From Reichenbachiella agarivorans (lineage in GTDB: Bacteria > Bacteroidota > Bacteroidia > Cytophagales > Cyclobacteriaceae), in NCBI RefSeq assembly GCF_025502585.1, contig NZ_CP106679.1, forward strand, positions 2,821,501-2,885,500: a stretch of 64,000 nucleotides of DNA, read 5' to 3'. Positions within the stretch are counted from its first letter, which is position 1; each line of letters starts with the position of its first letter. The position numbers and the translations under genes are program-made. The notes beneath the pieces are model-generated. The model saw nothing but the letters and a program-made list of their open reading frames with translations. It was not told where the DNA came from and did no database searches. This document shows, piece by piece, positions 8,389-17,117 of this stretch.

Positions 8389-9259
8389 TCTTTCTCATTT
8401 TATTTCTGACTTTAAACATTTTGATCAATTGGGGGACATAATCCTCATCTGTTCTGATCTTGAGGTAGTTGGCTTGATTCTTTCTGCAAAATTGTTCCAA
8501 TTCGATCTGCTTTTCTCCAAACGTCTGGTTGAGAATGTTGCGAAACTCGGCAGAAGAGGTGTTTCTCCAAAGTGTTTTGCCAGATTCTTGGTCTTTGAGC
8601 GGTATGATGCCAAGATTAGGAAAAGTCGTCTCTCTGATGTCGGTGATGTGTATCACGACCAAGTCATGCAATCTAGCCAAACCTTTGAGATCATGGTGGT
8701 AATTTTCATCAATGAAATCTGAAATGAGGATCACCACACTCTTTCTTTTGAGGAGGTCGAGAGTGAATCTAAAGGCTTTGCTCAGGTTGGTTCTAACCGA
8801 AACAGGCACCAATTTGAAAATCTCAGTGACCAAATGAAAGGAATGTTTCATGCCTTTGCCTGGCTTTACATATTTTTCTTTCTGATCTGAAAAACAAATA
8901 AGACCTACTTGGTTATTTTCTTTGATGGCTGACATGGCCAAAAGGGCACAAATTTCTTTACTGATGTCAATTTTTTGTTGGCCCTCATTGCCTATTTTTT
9001 GTGAAGCACTGACGTCTAGGATCAAAAATATACTTTGCTCTTTTTCTTCCTTAAACGTCTTGATAAAGGTGCCGTGACCCTTGGCGGACACATTCCAGTC
9101 GATGGTACGCACGTCATCCCCATACTGATATGACCTGACGTCATCGTATTCTAGGCCCGACCCCTTGAAGATCGAATGAAAATCTCCCTGCATTTGGGAG
9201 TTTAAGGCCTTCCTAATTCTAATCTCGTATTTCCTTAGCTTTTTGAGGATGTCCTTCAT
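8381..9259 (-). CDS. DUF58 domain protein (VWA-like, Bat cluster)
   Basis: A 292-residue soluble protein with the DUF58 signature: GLEYDDVRSYQYGDD near residues 35-49, then VRTIDWNVSA, and a VWA-like core with LILDVSAS near 80-87. DUF58 proteins normally work with a MoxR-type AAA ATPase and membrane VWA proteins. Here the gene is the first of its operon and is divergent from a lipoprotein gene with only 47 bases between. The usual upstream moxR is therefore missing from this locus. Confidence 0.87.
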   Translation of the reverse strand: MKDILKKLRKYEIRIRKALNSQMQGDFHSIFKGSGLEYDDVRSYQYGDDVRTIDWNVSAKGHGTFIKTFKEEKEQSIFLILDVSASQKIGNEGQQKIDISKEICALLAMSAIKENNQVGLICFSDQKEKYVKPGKGMKHSFHLVTEIFKLVPVSVRTNLSKAFRFTLDLLKRKSVVILISDFIDENYHHDLKGLARLHDLVVIHITDIRETTFPNLGIIPLKDQESGKTLWRNTSSAEFRNILNQTFGEKQIELEQFCRKNQANYLKIRTDEDYVPQLIKMFKVRNKMRKSG

Positions 9260-9306
9260 TCATTGTACTTTTGGAAGCCTAAAATTAAGCGAATCTTAAA
9301 ATTTAT

Positions 9307-9981
9307 ATGAGACACAAAATTATTTTTTTCCTAGCAGTGGGAACATTAACATTTCTTAACGCTTGTAAGCGCTCTGATAGTGAAAACCTGATCTCAAAAA
9401 GTAAGATGACAGAAATCTTGATTGACCAGCATGTCTTGGAAGCCAAAGTACTCATGCTCAAACTAAAGTCCGACTCGGCTACCAAAGTGTACAATTCGCT
9501 AGAAAAGGAACTCCTGGAGTCTCATGGTGTGAATAAAAAAATGTTTGAGAAGAGTTTTGGGTACTACATGGCTAGACCAGAGCTGCTGGACAAAATCTAC
9601 GAAGTAGTGGTAGACAGTCTCAATGTGTACGATCAAAATGCGACCTTGGCAGAGGAAGAGTATGAAAAGGCACTGGCAGCTGAGAAAGAAAGAAAAAAGG
9701 CCGAGGCAGATTCAATTGCCAAAGCGCTAAGTGATACTTTGACTACAGCAGCACGTGATTCATTGATCCTGTTGTTGCAGACGGATTCTTTGGGGTTGTT
9801 GAATGGGGATTCATTGTATCAGCTACTGAGTAGGGACTCCTTGCTCAAAGCGAGCCATATGGATACGACAAAAACCGTCAGTGAACAGCCTGCCAAAACC
9901 AAGGCGAAGACAAATAGTGCAAAGATTGGAGACTTGAAGAAGAGAGCTGCGCTAGACAAGAAATTACAACCCAAGAATTAA
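9307..9981 (+). CDS. DUF4296 domain lipoprotein
   Basis: A 224-residue lipoprotein. The lipobox LNAC puts the acylated cysteine at residue 20. The following region has the DUF4296 pattern: an aspartate- and histidine-containing helix (ILIDQHVLEAKV) and FGYYMARPELLDKIYEVV near 78-95. The C-terminal half is low-complexity, rich in Asp/Ser/Leu repeats (such as SLILLLQTDSLG) and ends in a lysine-rich tail. DUF4296 proteins occur across Bacteroidota and their function is unknown. The mutS2 start codon follows six bases after the stop. Confidence 0.83.
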   Translation: MRHKIIFFLAVGTLTFLNACKRSDSENLISKSKMTEILIDQHVLEAKVLMLKLKSDSATKVYNSLEKELLESHGVNKKMFEKSFGYYMARPELLDKIYEVVVDSLNVYDQNATLAEEEYEKALAAEKERKKAEADSIAKALSDTLTTAARDSLILLLQTDSLGLLNGDSLYQLLSRDSLLKASHMDTTKTVSEQPAKTKAKTNSAKIGDLKKRAALDKKLQPKN

Positions 9982-9987
9982 TATCCT

Positions 9988-12393
9988 TTGAATTTATATC
10001 CGAAAGAAATCGAACTCAAACTGAGTTTTGACAAGGTAAAAGAAATCATCTCTTCCTATTGTCTCGGACCTCTAGGGGAGGATTTTGTGTACAAACTGAG
10101 TTTTAGTACGCAAGTAGACAAGATCAACGAATGGCTGGGGCAGACGAGGGAGTTTATTTATATACTGACCAGTGGAGCTGGTTTCCCGTCAGCGGTATAT
10201 AGTGACATCAGTCCAGATCTCAAACAGGCAGAGGTGCCAGGTAGTTTCTTGGATATAGACCAGCTGTATGAGATCAAAGCAGTCATTGAGACTCTGGGCA
10301 AGATTCATAACTTTTTCATCAGTCATCCCGAAGATTTCCCTGTATTGTATCAGCGCTTTGGAGGAGTCGAAGTTGATGGCAAGTTGTTGGCAGCTTTGGA
10401 ATCCAAAATCGATGAAAAGGGAGAGTTGAGAGACAACGCCAGTCCAGAGCTCATGCGCATCCGCTCTGCGATCTCCAAGAGTCAGATCAGAGCGAGGACT
10501 GCCGTCAACAAGATATTGAAGCAAGCAGGGGATCATGGCTATACGCCTGAAGGCGCATCCTTGACTATTAGAGATGGACGTCTAGTGATCCCAGTTTTGG
10601 CGGAGCACAAGCGACATGTGAGAGGTTTTGTGCATGACGAGTCTGCTACAGGACAGACAGTCTATTTGGAACCTGCCGAAGCATTGGAGATCAACAATGA
10701 GCTGCGAGAGTTGAAGTACGCAGAGCGCCGTGAGATCATCAGGATTCTGACGGAGTTGACCAACCTGGTGCGTCTCAACCGAGAGGATATCGAGCGCGGC
10801 TTGCGCATGTTGGGCGTATTGGATTTTATCCAAGCCAAGGCGAGGTTTGCACAGGATTTTGATTGTTTATGTCCTGTGGTGGAGAAGACGCAGAAGATAG
10901 AATGGAAGCAAGCACGACATCCGATCCTCGAACAAGCCCTCAAAGAGCAAGGAAGAAAGATCAAGCCTTTGGATATAGTACTGTCCCCATCTGACAGGAT
11001 ACTGTTGGTGTCGGGTCCCAATGCAGGAGGGAAATCTGTGTGTCTCAAAACTATCGGCTTGATCCAATACATGATCCAATGTGGTGTGCCAGTCGCGGTG
11101 GATGAAGAGTCCAAATTTGGTGTCTTTCATTCCATCTTGATAGATATCGGCGATGAACAGTCGATAGAGAACGATCTGAGTACATACAGTTCGCATTTGA
11201 CGAACATGAAGTTTTTTCTCGAAAATACGAATGGGAAAACGCTCTTTTTGATAGACGAATTTGGTACGGGTACCGAGCCGCAATTTGGTGGAGCGATTGC
11301 CGAGGTGGTGTTGATCGAATTGGCCAAAACCAAGGCCTTTGGTGCAATTACCACCCACTATGGGAATTTGAAAAAGTTGGCTGACAATGTCAATGGAATC
11401 GTCAACGCAGCGATGAAATATGATGTGAAAATTCTTGAACCACTTTACGAACTGGAGATTGGCAAACCAGGAAGTTCCTTTGCGCTGGAGATAGCAGGAA
11501 AAATCGGTTTGGACAAGCAAATGCTCGAAAGAGCCAAGAAAAAGGCCGGTGTATCACATGTGCAGTTTGATCGATTGCTGAGTGAACTAGAGTCTGAGAA
11601 AAACACCATCCTCAAGGAGAAAAAGGAGATAGAGGCCAAGAACAAGCGACTCAATGATGTCATCAAGGACTATGAGGAACTAAAAGCTCACTTGGAGAAA
11701 AAGAAGACCGAGGTACTCAATGAAGCTAAAAAGGAGGCGGCTCGTGTCATTGAGGCCTCCAACAAAAAAGTAGAATCTACCATCAAGCAAATCCAAGAGT
11801 CTAAAGCTGATAAAAAGCGTGTGCAGTTGGCACGGGAGCAGCTCAAAACTCACAAAGACCACCTTACTGATGCGGTCAAGAAGGAGGAAAAAAAGCAGGT
11901 GGTAAAAATCACTGAGCCTATCGATCCAGTATTGAGAGTAGGTGACAAGGTCAAGATTGTCACGTCGGGTGCAGCAGGAGAGGTGGTGTCCATCAAAGGC
12001 AACCAGGTGGAACTGACTCTAGGTGGCTTGACCTCTCGTGTCAAGCTGAAAGACATTGAAAAAATATCGAGTAAATCGTTTAAGCAAACCACAGATGACC
12101 GTGTCAAACAAATGACAGGCATTGATCTCAATTCCAAGATGGCCAATTTCAACATCACTCTTGATATCAGAGGCGTGAGAGCAGAAGAGGCAATCGGCAA
12201 AGTGGAAGACTATATTGACGAGGCGATACTACTGGGATACAATGAAGTAAGAATCTTGCACGGCAAGGGGCATGGGGTGCTCCGCGACTTGGTCAGGAAT
12301 GTCCTCAGACAAAACCGAAAGATTATCAAAGCAGCAGACGAGCATATCGAAAGAGGCGGTGCGGGGATTACCGTCGTGACGCTGGAGGATTGA
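9988..12393 (+). CDS. mutS2: MutS2-type ATPase/endonuclease with Smr domain
   Basis: An 801-residue protein. The MutS core carries Walker A SGPNAGGKSVCLKT near residues 337-350 and Walker B LIDEFGTGTEPQFGG near 419-433. Long coiled-coil helices (about 515-640) and a KOW-like segment (about 650-700) follow. The C-terminal Smr nuclease domain shows LDIRG near 729 and the HGKGHGVL signature. MutS2 proteins suppress recombination or act on collided ribosomes. The start must be the TTG at 9988, because the in-frame stop of the previous gene lies six bases before it and no ATG matches the conserved N-terminus (YPKEIELKLSFDKVKEI). Confidence 0.95.
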   Translation: MNLYPKEIELKLSFDKVKEIISSYCLGPLGEDFVYKLSFSTQVDKINEWLGQTREFIYILTSGAGFPSAVYSDISPDLKQAEVPGSFLDIDQLYEIKAVIETLGKIHNFFISHPEDFPVLYQRFGGVEVDGKLLAALESKIDEKGELRDNASPELMRIRSAISKSQIRARTAVNKILKQAGDHGYTPEGASLTIRDGRLVIPVLAEHKRHVRGFVHDESATGQTVYLEPAEALEINNELRELKYAERREIIRILTELTNLVRLNREDIERGLRMLGVLDFIQAKARFAQDFDCLCPVVEKTQKIEWKQARHPILEQALKEQGRKIKPLDIVLSPSDRILLVSGPNAGGKSVCLKTIGLIQYMIQCGVPVAVDEESKFGVFHSILIDIGDEQSIENDLSTYSSHLTNMKFFLENTNGKTLFLIDEFGTGTEPQFGGAIAEVVLIELAKTKAFGAITTHYGNLKKLADNVNGIVNAAMKYDVKILEPLYELEIGKPGSSFALEIAGKIGLDKQMLERAKKKAGVSHVQFDRLLSELESEKNTILKEKKEIEAKNKRLNDVIKDYEELKAHLEKKKTEVLNEAKKEAARVIEASNKKVESTIKQIQESKADKKRVQLAREQLKTHKDHLTDAVKKEEKKQVVKITEPIDPVLRVGDKVKIVTSGAAGEVVSIKGNQVELTLGGLTSRVKLKDIEKISSKSFKQTTDDRVKQMTGIDLNSKMANFNITLDIRGVRAEEAIGKVEDYIDEAILLGYNEVRILHGKGHGVLRDLVRNVLRQNRKIIKAADEHIERGGAGITVVTLED

Positions 12394-12404
12394 TTTGTTA
12401 ATAG

Positions 12405-12425
12405 CCGACGGTCTACAGTTCATGG
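12405..12425. repeat. Degenerate intergenic repeat, copy A
   Basis: The sequence ccgacggtctacagttcatg resembles a second intergenic stretch at 13587-13619 (ccgtcgatggtcgacag followed by attatgg), allowing a three-base insertion. Both sit just after a stop codon. They may be copies of a small dispersed intergenic element; two weak copies are thin evidence. Confidence 0.35.
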
Positions 12426-12453
12426 CTAAATCGAAATTTGAGTGAATAACGAA

Positions 12454-12687
12454 ATGAAAATATATACTCGCCAACAATTGGCCTTGCGCAATGGTCAGGA
12501 CAGAGATGAAATATGGGTGGCTTTCAAGGGAGATATCTATGATGTAGGCAGTTCTAGGCTTTGGCGAGATGGCAAGCATTATGAACATTGGGCGGGACAA
12601 GATTTGACGCCAGAACTCAAAGATGCGCCACATACTGACAAAGTTTTTGATAAATTCACCATCATTGGACGTTTAGAAACTGATTAA
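12454..12687 (+). CDS. Small cytochrome b5-like heme-binding domain protein
   Basis: A 77-residue soluble protein that consists of one domain. The pattern YTRQQLALRNGQDRDEIWVA, then KGDIYDVGSSRLWRDGKHYEH and AGQDLTPELKDAPH, is that of the short prokaryotic cytochrome b5-like family, which lacks the classical HPGG. Histidines in GKHYEH and APH are the probable heme ligands. A GTG four codons upstream is in frame; the ATG at 12454 is preferred because the domain begins at MKIYT. No partner reductase is adjacent. Confidence 0.8.
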   Translation: MKIYTRQQLALRNGQDRDEIWVAFKGDIYDVGSSRLWRDGKHYEHWAGQDLTPELKDAPHTDKVFDKFTIIGRLETD

Positions 12688-12742
12688 AGTATCGGGCAAT
12701 TATCAGTATCGAAATTTGGACAAGAACAAGAACTAAAAAATC

Positions 12743-13579
12743 ATGATGCTAATCGCTGACAGTGGATCAACCAAAACTGCTTGGAGAATAATAGATCCAA
12801 AAGGAAAAATCTCACAGGCCGTATCCAAGGGAATCAATCCCTATTATATGAAAAGTGCCGACATAGCAGCTTCTATTCAGGAGGGTTTGAGTGAGTATTT
12901 GGATGCAAAGATCACCGAAGTATTCTTCTACGGGGCAGGTTGTTCGTCTGACAAAAACAAAGAAACAATCTCCGATGCGATCTCCAGATTATATTCTGAT
13001 GCTACGATTACCATCAATCACGATCTAATGGCAGCTGCGCGTGCGCTTTGTGGCCATCAGAAAGGCATCGCATGTATCCTAGGCACTGGGTCTAACTCCT
13101 GTCTCTATGATGGAGAGTCGATAGTGGAGAATGTCACTTCGATGGGTTACTTGTTGGGAGATGAAGGGAGTGGCAACATGCTTGGTAGGATGCTCATCAA
13201 GCGCTACTTCAAACAGCAATTGCCCGATGAACTCAAAGCTAAGTTTGATGAACGATTTCAATTGTCCAAGAGTGAAATACTAGAACGTATCTATCAGGGG
13301 GAAATGCCGATTCGTTTTCTGGCGAGCTTTGCCAAATTCATCTTTCAGCACATCCAACATCCCTATTTCTATCAAATGGTCTACGATTGTTTTCAAGAAT
13401 TCTTCGAAGAGAACGTATGCAAATACACTGGATACAAGGAAGTACCAGTGCATTTTACGGGTTCGGTAGCTTTTTATTTCTCTAATATTCTTCGCAAAGT
13501 GGGTGCTGAATTGGGAATCACAGTTGGAATCATCAGTGAAGACCCAATTGCTGGTTTGGCGTTGTATCATAGCAAGTGA
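12743..13579 (+). CDS. BadF/BadG-family sugar kinase (GlcNAc/MurNAc kinase-like)
   Basis: A 278-residue ASKHA-fold kinase. The phosphate-1 loop LIADSGSTKTAW is at residues 3-14, and the phosphate-2 and adenosine regions (ACILGTGSNSCLYDG, LLGDEGSGN) follow. The size and motifs fit the Bacteroidota N-acetylglucosamine kinase group, which includes MurK enzymes that phosphorylate both GlcNAc and MurNAc. The next gene on the same strand, 136 bases away, is the MurNAc-6-phosphate etherase murQ. A role in peptidoglycan amino-sugar recycling is therefore likely (inference). Two ATG codons stand in tandem at the start. Confidence 0.83.
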   Translation: MMLIADSGSTKTAWRIIDPKGKISQAVSKGINPYYMKSADIAASIQEGLSEYLDAKITEVFFYGAGCSSDKNKETISDAISRLYSDATITINHDLMAAARALCGHQKGIACILGTGSNSCLYDGESIVENVTSMGYLLGDEGSGNMLGRMLIKRYFKQQLPDELKAKFDERFQLSKSEILERIYQGEMPIRFLASFAKFIFQHIQHPYFYQMVYDCFQEFFEENVCKYTGYKEVPVHFTGSVAFYFSNILRKVGAELGITVGIISEDPIAGLALYHSK

Positions 13580-13586
13580 TATTAAA

Positions 13587-13619
13587 CCGTCGATGGTCGA
13601 CAGATTATGGATCATGGAC
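13587..13619. repeat. Degenerate intergenic repeat, copy B
   Basis: This stretch after the sugar-kinase stop contains ccgtcgatggtcgacag, with the palindrome gtcgac, followed by attatggatcatgg. It resembles the stretch at 12405-12425. It lies in a 136-base gap before murQ. Confidence 0.35.
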
Positions 13620-13715
13620 TACCTCGTATGAATGAAAGGTTAAATAATGTCATTTTGCATGATATTTATAGGACGATTATTTTCTATAATCAGCGAATAA
13701 GATAACCTTTGAATC

Positions 13716-14522
13716 ATGACTACTACCGAAGCTACCTCCCATTACGACAATCTCCAGGAGATGAGTGTGGAAGCCCTATTGACCTCCATCAACAAAGAAG
13801 ATCAAACAGTACCTATGGCAGTTGCTAAGGCCATCCCATCGATCATTCCGCTCGTCGAAGAGATCGTGGCTAAGATGAGTGCAGGAGGTCGATTGTTCTA
13901 TATAGGAGCAGGTACCAGTGGACGGCTCGGTGTGGTAGACGCGTCAGAGATTCCTCCTACCTATGGCGTGGCTTTTGATCAGGTGATCGGCATCATGGCA
14001 GGGGGAGATGGAGCCATCCGAAAGGCAGTTGAAAATGCCGAAGATGATCAGAATCAAGCCTGGAAAGATATGGAAGCTTTTGGTGCAAACGAAGGTGATG
14101 CCTTGATTGGTATTGCAGCTTCTGGCAGGACGCCTTATGTCTTGGGAGGAGTACAGGCAGCCATGGCAAAGGGGCTGACCACTGGCTGTATCGTATGCAA
14201 CCAAGCTTCGCCAATCGCCCATTCGGTCAAGTACCCAATAGAGGTGGTGGTAGGACCAGAGTTTGTCACAGGAAGTACTCGTATGAAAGCAGGTACCGCC
14301 AGCAAATTGGTCTTGAACATGATTTCCACATCTGTGATGATCAAACTAGGACATGTCAAAGGCAATAAAATGATCGATATGAAACTCAGCAATGCCAAGC
14401 TAGTAGAGCGAGCCATCAATATGCTGATGTCTGAGATGGAAATAGATCGTAAAGTAGCTGAGCGTATGATTCAGGAGCATGGATCTGTCCGTCAAGCCAT
14501 TGACCACTTTCAAGCACACTGA
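13716..14522 (+). CDS. murQ: N-acetylmuramic acid 6-phosphate etherase MurQ
   Basis: A 268-residue SIS-fold enzyme that splits the D-lactyl ether of MurNAc-6-phosphate to give GlcNAc-6-phosphate in cell-wall recycling. The family landmarks are GRLFYIGAGTSGRLGVVDAS near residues 57-76, GIAASGRTPYVLG in the middle, and EFVTGSTRMKAGTASKLVLN near 184-203. It is a little shorter than the E. coli protein because the C-terminal tail is reduced. The kinase upstream could supply its substrate. Three bases separate it from the next gene. Confidence 0.94.
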   Translation: MTTTEATSHYDNLQEMSVEALLTSINKEDQTVPMAVAKAIPSIIPLVEEIVAKMSAGGRLFYIGAGTSGRLGVVDASEIPPTYGVAFDQVIGIMAGGDGAIRKAVENAEDDQNQAWKDMEAFGANEGDALIGIAASGRTPYVLGGVQAAMAKGLTTGCIVCNQASPIAHSVKYPIEVVVGPEFVTGSTRMKAGTASKLVLNMISTSVMIKLGHVKGNKMIDMKLSNAKLVERAINMLMSEMEIDRKVAERMIQEHGSVRQAIDHFQAH

Positions 14523-14525
14523 TGC

Positions 14526-15095
14526 ATGCACAATATTGAGCCCTTCTATGGTTGGTTGAAGTATTATGATTCGTCTCAGGATGAATACTCACCCTTTCAT
14601 GGCAAGGAATACAACTATGATCTCTACTCAGAGACTATCTATGGCTACTACATAGACCCAGGGTGGGATTTTATCGGCTCGGAGACACTCTACATCAAAA
14701 TCCTCTATCTCGACTATGAACAGGGCTATGCTGTGATTGAGTTCATCGGAGAGTGGAATGATGCCTTGCACAATGACGTGATGCATCTGAAGCGCAACAT
14801 TGTCGACGAACTGTTGGCAGCAGGATTTACCAAATACATATTGATCGGGGAGAATGTGCTCAACTTTCATGGATCTGATGATAGCTACTACGAAGAGTGG
14901 TTTGAGGATGTAGAAGACGGTTGGGTGACTGCTATCGGATTCCGCGATTTTGTACTCAGTGAGATGAACCTCTACAACATCGATACCTATGTCAACTCTG
15001 GCGGTAACCTAGAGATCATCAACTGGCGCACCATGAAACCTGATATTTTCTGTCAACTAGTTGATAGCTTGATTCAGAAGAGACTAGGGATGTGA
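14526..15095 (+). CDS. Conserved hypothetical protein, acidic and aromatic-rich
   Basis: A 189-residue soluble protein I cannot assign. It is very rich in Tyr, Asp and Glu (for example YDLYSETIYGYYIDPGWDF), has no signal peptide or membrane segment and shows no catalytic motif I recognise. It starts three bases after the murQ stop, so the two are probably co-transcribed. Codon use looks like its neighbours. The 205 bases after it hold nothing I can identify. Confidence 0.7.
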   Translation: MHNIEPFYGWLKYYDSSQDEYSPFHGKEYNYDLYSETIYGYYIDPGWDFIGSETLYIKILYLDYEQGYAVIEFIGEWNDALHNDVMHLKRNIVDELLAAGFTKYILIGENVLNFHGSDDSYYEEWFEDVEDGWVTAIGFRDFVLSEMNLYNIDTYVNSGGNLEIINWRTMKPDIFCQLVDSLIQKRLGM

Positions 15096-15300
15096 AATCA
15101 CCTACGGGGCATGGCTACACAAATAGAGTTTCAAAAAAGGAATTGAACTGCTAGATTTGGTAAAAGGTATATGATGCTAACCATATTCCCAATCTAAATG
15201 ATCATGAAAATTTCAGAGGAATCTGTATCCTAGCAGGACTCAAATTCAGTTAGAAAGAATAGCAAATAATCCAGATAATTTACAGCTCTGGATAGTAAAA

Positions 15301-15675
15301 TTACAAACACTCATTACATGTTCCAGTCAGAAGACAATTTGCATTGTGAACTTCGTATCCATTTGGGACAGAATAATGAACGGGGGTTTCTAGACATTCA
15401 ATCGTGTCACATGATAAGCAGCGAAAGTGAAAGTGATACTGCATTGCTTTGGGTTTCTCGCATTTTTTGCAGAGGGCAAAATATTGCTTACCATCTTCAG
15501 CTATAATCTTATGAACTAACTCATCTTCACAAAACCTATTCAGTACTCTATAAATCGTTGCTCTATTGATATCAATGTCCAACTGCCGTTCGATAGCGTC
15601 TTGACTCAAAGCTTTCTTTGAATGTAAAAGTAGGTTTAAGACAGCTTCCTTGGTAGGTGTATTTCTTCTTTGCAT
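15301..15675 (-). CDS. Fur-family metalloregulator
   Basis: A 124-residue Fur-type repressor. The winged helix occupies residues 1-65, with the recognition helix region INRATIYRVLNRF. The dimer and metal part carries YHFHFRCLSC, supplying His ligands and the first structural-zinc CxxC, and a C-terminal GTCNEC. An extra CxxC in ALCKKCEK near residue 70 is unusual for classical Fur. Which metal or signal it senses (Zn, Fe or peroxide) cannot be read from the sequence. The gene is divergent from a flavoprotein gene, and the spacer holds two dyad sites that are probably its operators, so autoregulation is likely. Confidence 0.86.
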   Translation of the reverse strand: MQRRNTPTKEAVLNLLLHSKKALSQDAIERQLDIDINRATIYRVLNRFCEDELVHKIIAEDGKQYFALCKKCEKPKAMQYHFHFRCLSCDTIECLETPVHYSVPNGYEVHNANCLLTGTCNECL

Positions 15676-15678
15676 TCT

Positions 15679-15701
15679 TTATTGCGATTGTTTCGCAATA
15701 A
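15679..15701. promoter_or_regulatory. Dyad operator 1, next to the Fur-family gene start
   Basis: A perfect 9-base inverted repeat, ttattgcga and tcgcaataa, with a 5-base spacer, ends four bases before the start codon of the Fur-family gene. Its core TTGCGA-N5-TCGCAA matches the core of the second dyad in the same intergenic region. The placement fits repression of the regulator's own transcription. Confidence 0.65.
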
Positions 15702-15721
15702 TATAAAAAATCATTTACATT

Positions 15722-15756
15722 TACTCATAAATGCGATTATGTCGCATTTATGAGTA
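15722..15756. promoter_or_regulatory. Dyad operator 2, upstream of the flavoprotein gene
   Basis: A perfect 15-base inverted repeat: arms tactcataaatgcga and tcgcatttatgagta around a 5-base spacer. The inner core ATGCGA-N5-TCGCAT has the same half-sites and spacing as dyad 1. It lies where a promoter for the rightward flavoprotein gene would be expected. A long dyad of this kind could also form a hairpin, but there is no T-tract, so an operator is the better reading. Confidence 0.65.
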
Positions 15757-15849
15757 GCAATGACGGGAAGAGAAATAATTAAACTATTTGAAGTGGTAGG
15801 ACTGGTACTAGTAAGACCTTTGCCGCCCTTCGCTAAATACAATGAGAAA

Positions 15850-16755
15850 ATGGATAAGAATGAATTTGAAGTAATCATCATAGGCGGAAGCTATGCAGGA
15901 CTTTCCGCTGCCTTAACTTTAGGGCGTTCACTCCGAAAAACTTTGGTCATAGATGGAGGTGAGCCTTGCAACCGTCAGACTCCACATTCTCATAATTTTC
16001 TTACCCAAGATGGAAGTACGCCAAGTCAAATTTCACATGTCGCCAAAAGCCAAGTAGCCAAATATGACAGTGTGAAATTTTATGAAGGGCTAGCTATAGA
16101 TGGGATGAGGATTTCGGAGGGTTTTGAAATCACTACCTCAAATGGAGATGTGTTTACCACCAAAAAGTTGGTTCTTGCCACAGGAATTAAAGATATAATG
16201 CCAGATATAAAGGGCTTTTCTGAATGCTGGGGGATTTCGGTAGTGCATTGTCCATATTGCCACGGTTATGAAATACGAAACAAAAAGACAGCCATTATTG
16301 CGAATGGAGATAGAGCATATCACCTTGTGTCTTTGGTAAATAACTTGAGCAAAGACATTACCTTATTGACTTCAGGGATAAAGGAATTTGAAGAAAACCA
16401 ATTTGAAAAATTACAACGACACAAGATTCACATCATTGAGAAGAAAATTGTAGCGATTGAACACAGTAATGGTCAAGTGGAAAGGGTAGTTTTTAAAGAT
16501 GGTAGTGTGGAAAATTATGAATGTGTGTACGCTTCAATTCCATTCGAACAAAATTCGGCTTTGCCCAAAAAACTGGGTTGTAAACTCACCGAGCATGGAC
16601 ATATTGAAGTGAATCTGATGCAAAAAACCTCGGAAGAAGGAATTTTTTCCTGTGGAGACAACAGTTCAATGATGCGTTCGGTTGCTACTGCGGTGTATGG
16701 AGGAACTATAACAGGTGCAATGATTAACAATGAACTTACACAAGAATATTTTTGA
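15850..16755 (+). CDS. Thioredoxin reductase-like FAD/NAD(P)H oxidoreductase
   Basis: A 301-residue two-dinucleotide-binding flavoprotein. The FAD motif EVIIIGGSYAGLSAALTLG is near residues 6-24, the redox-active CPYC lies in VVHCPYCHGYE at about 135-145, and the second FAD contact is SCGDN near the C-terminus. CPYCHGYE marks a thioredoxin-reductase-like group distinct from true TrxB (CAVC in this genome at 44.3 kb); the electron acceptor is unknown. I chose the ATG at 15850 because homology starts there. An in-frame ATG at 15760 would abut the operator and add 30 unlikely residues. Control by the divergent Fur-family regulator is likely. Confidence 0.83.
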   Translation: MDKNEFEVIIIGGSYAGLSAALTLGRSLRKTLVIDGGEPCNRQTPHSHNFLTQDGSTPSQISHVAKSQVAKYDSVKFYEGLAIDGMRISEGFEITTSNGDVFTTKKLVLATGIKDIMPDIKGFSECWGISVVHCPYCHGYEIRNKKTAIIANGDRAYHLVSLVNNLSKDITLLTSGIKEFEENQFEKLQRHKIHIIEKKIVAIEHSNGQVERVVFKDGSVENYECVYASIPFEQNSALPKKLGCKLTEHGHIEVNLMQKTSEEGIFSCGDNSSMMRSVATAVYGGTITGAMINNELTQEYF

Positions 16756-17117
16756 TATAGTCAAAGTATGTTTGGATCTACATCCTTCAAATCATTCCTT
16801 ACATCGTCCTCTGTATTTTGTTAAGCAATTTGTCTGCCGTGATCACATTTTGTACCAATAAGTTGTAAGAGCCTAATTATTCTAAGGGTTAATAGGGACG
16901 CAAAGCTTGATTGCAGTAGTTGGCTTGTGGCACACAAACCAAGTTGAGGAAGATGAGGGATTACATCCAATAAGAATGGGAAAGGAAGTTAAAGACATGG
17001 ACATGACAATAGCAGGTCTGTTTTAGGAGTTTGATTGGCAAGACAGACTCTGTTACCGAGTTATTACTTGGCAGAGGGAAAAACGTGAGATACTAGAGGA
17101 TAAAATATGTAAGTAGA
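16756..17117. other. 362-base intergenic stretch, nothing recognised
   Basis: No gene, terminator or repeat that I can support. A startless open frame of about 45 codons on the + strand ends at a stop near 17027 and could be a decayed fragment, but it has no recognisable similarity. Confidence 0.5.

Noticed and set aside
10867-11520. A 217-codon open frame antisense to mutS2
   Set aside because: It lies wholly inside the conserved ATPase domain of mutS2 on the other strand and has no recognisable motif.
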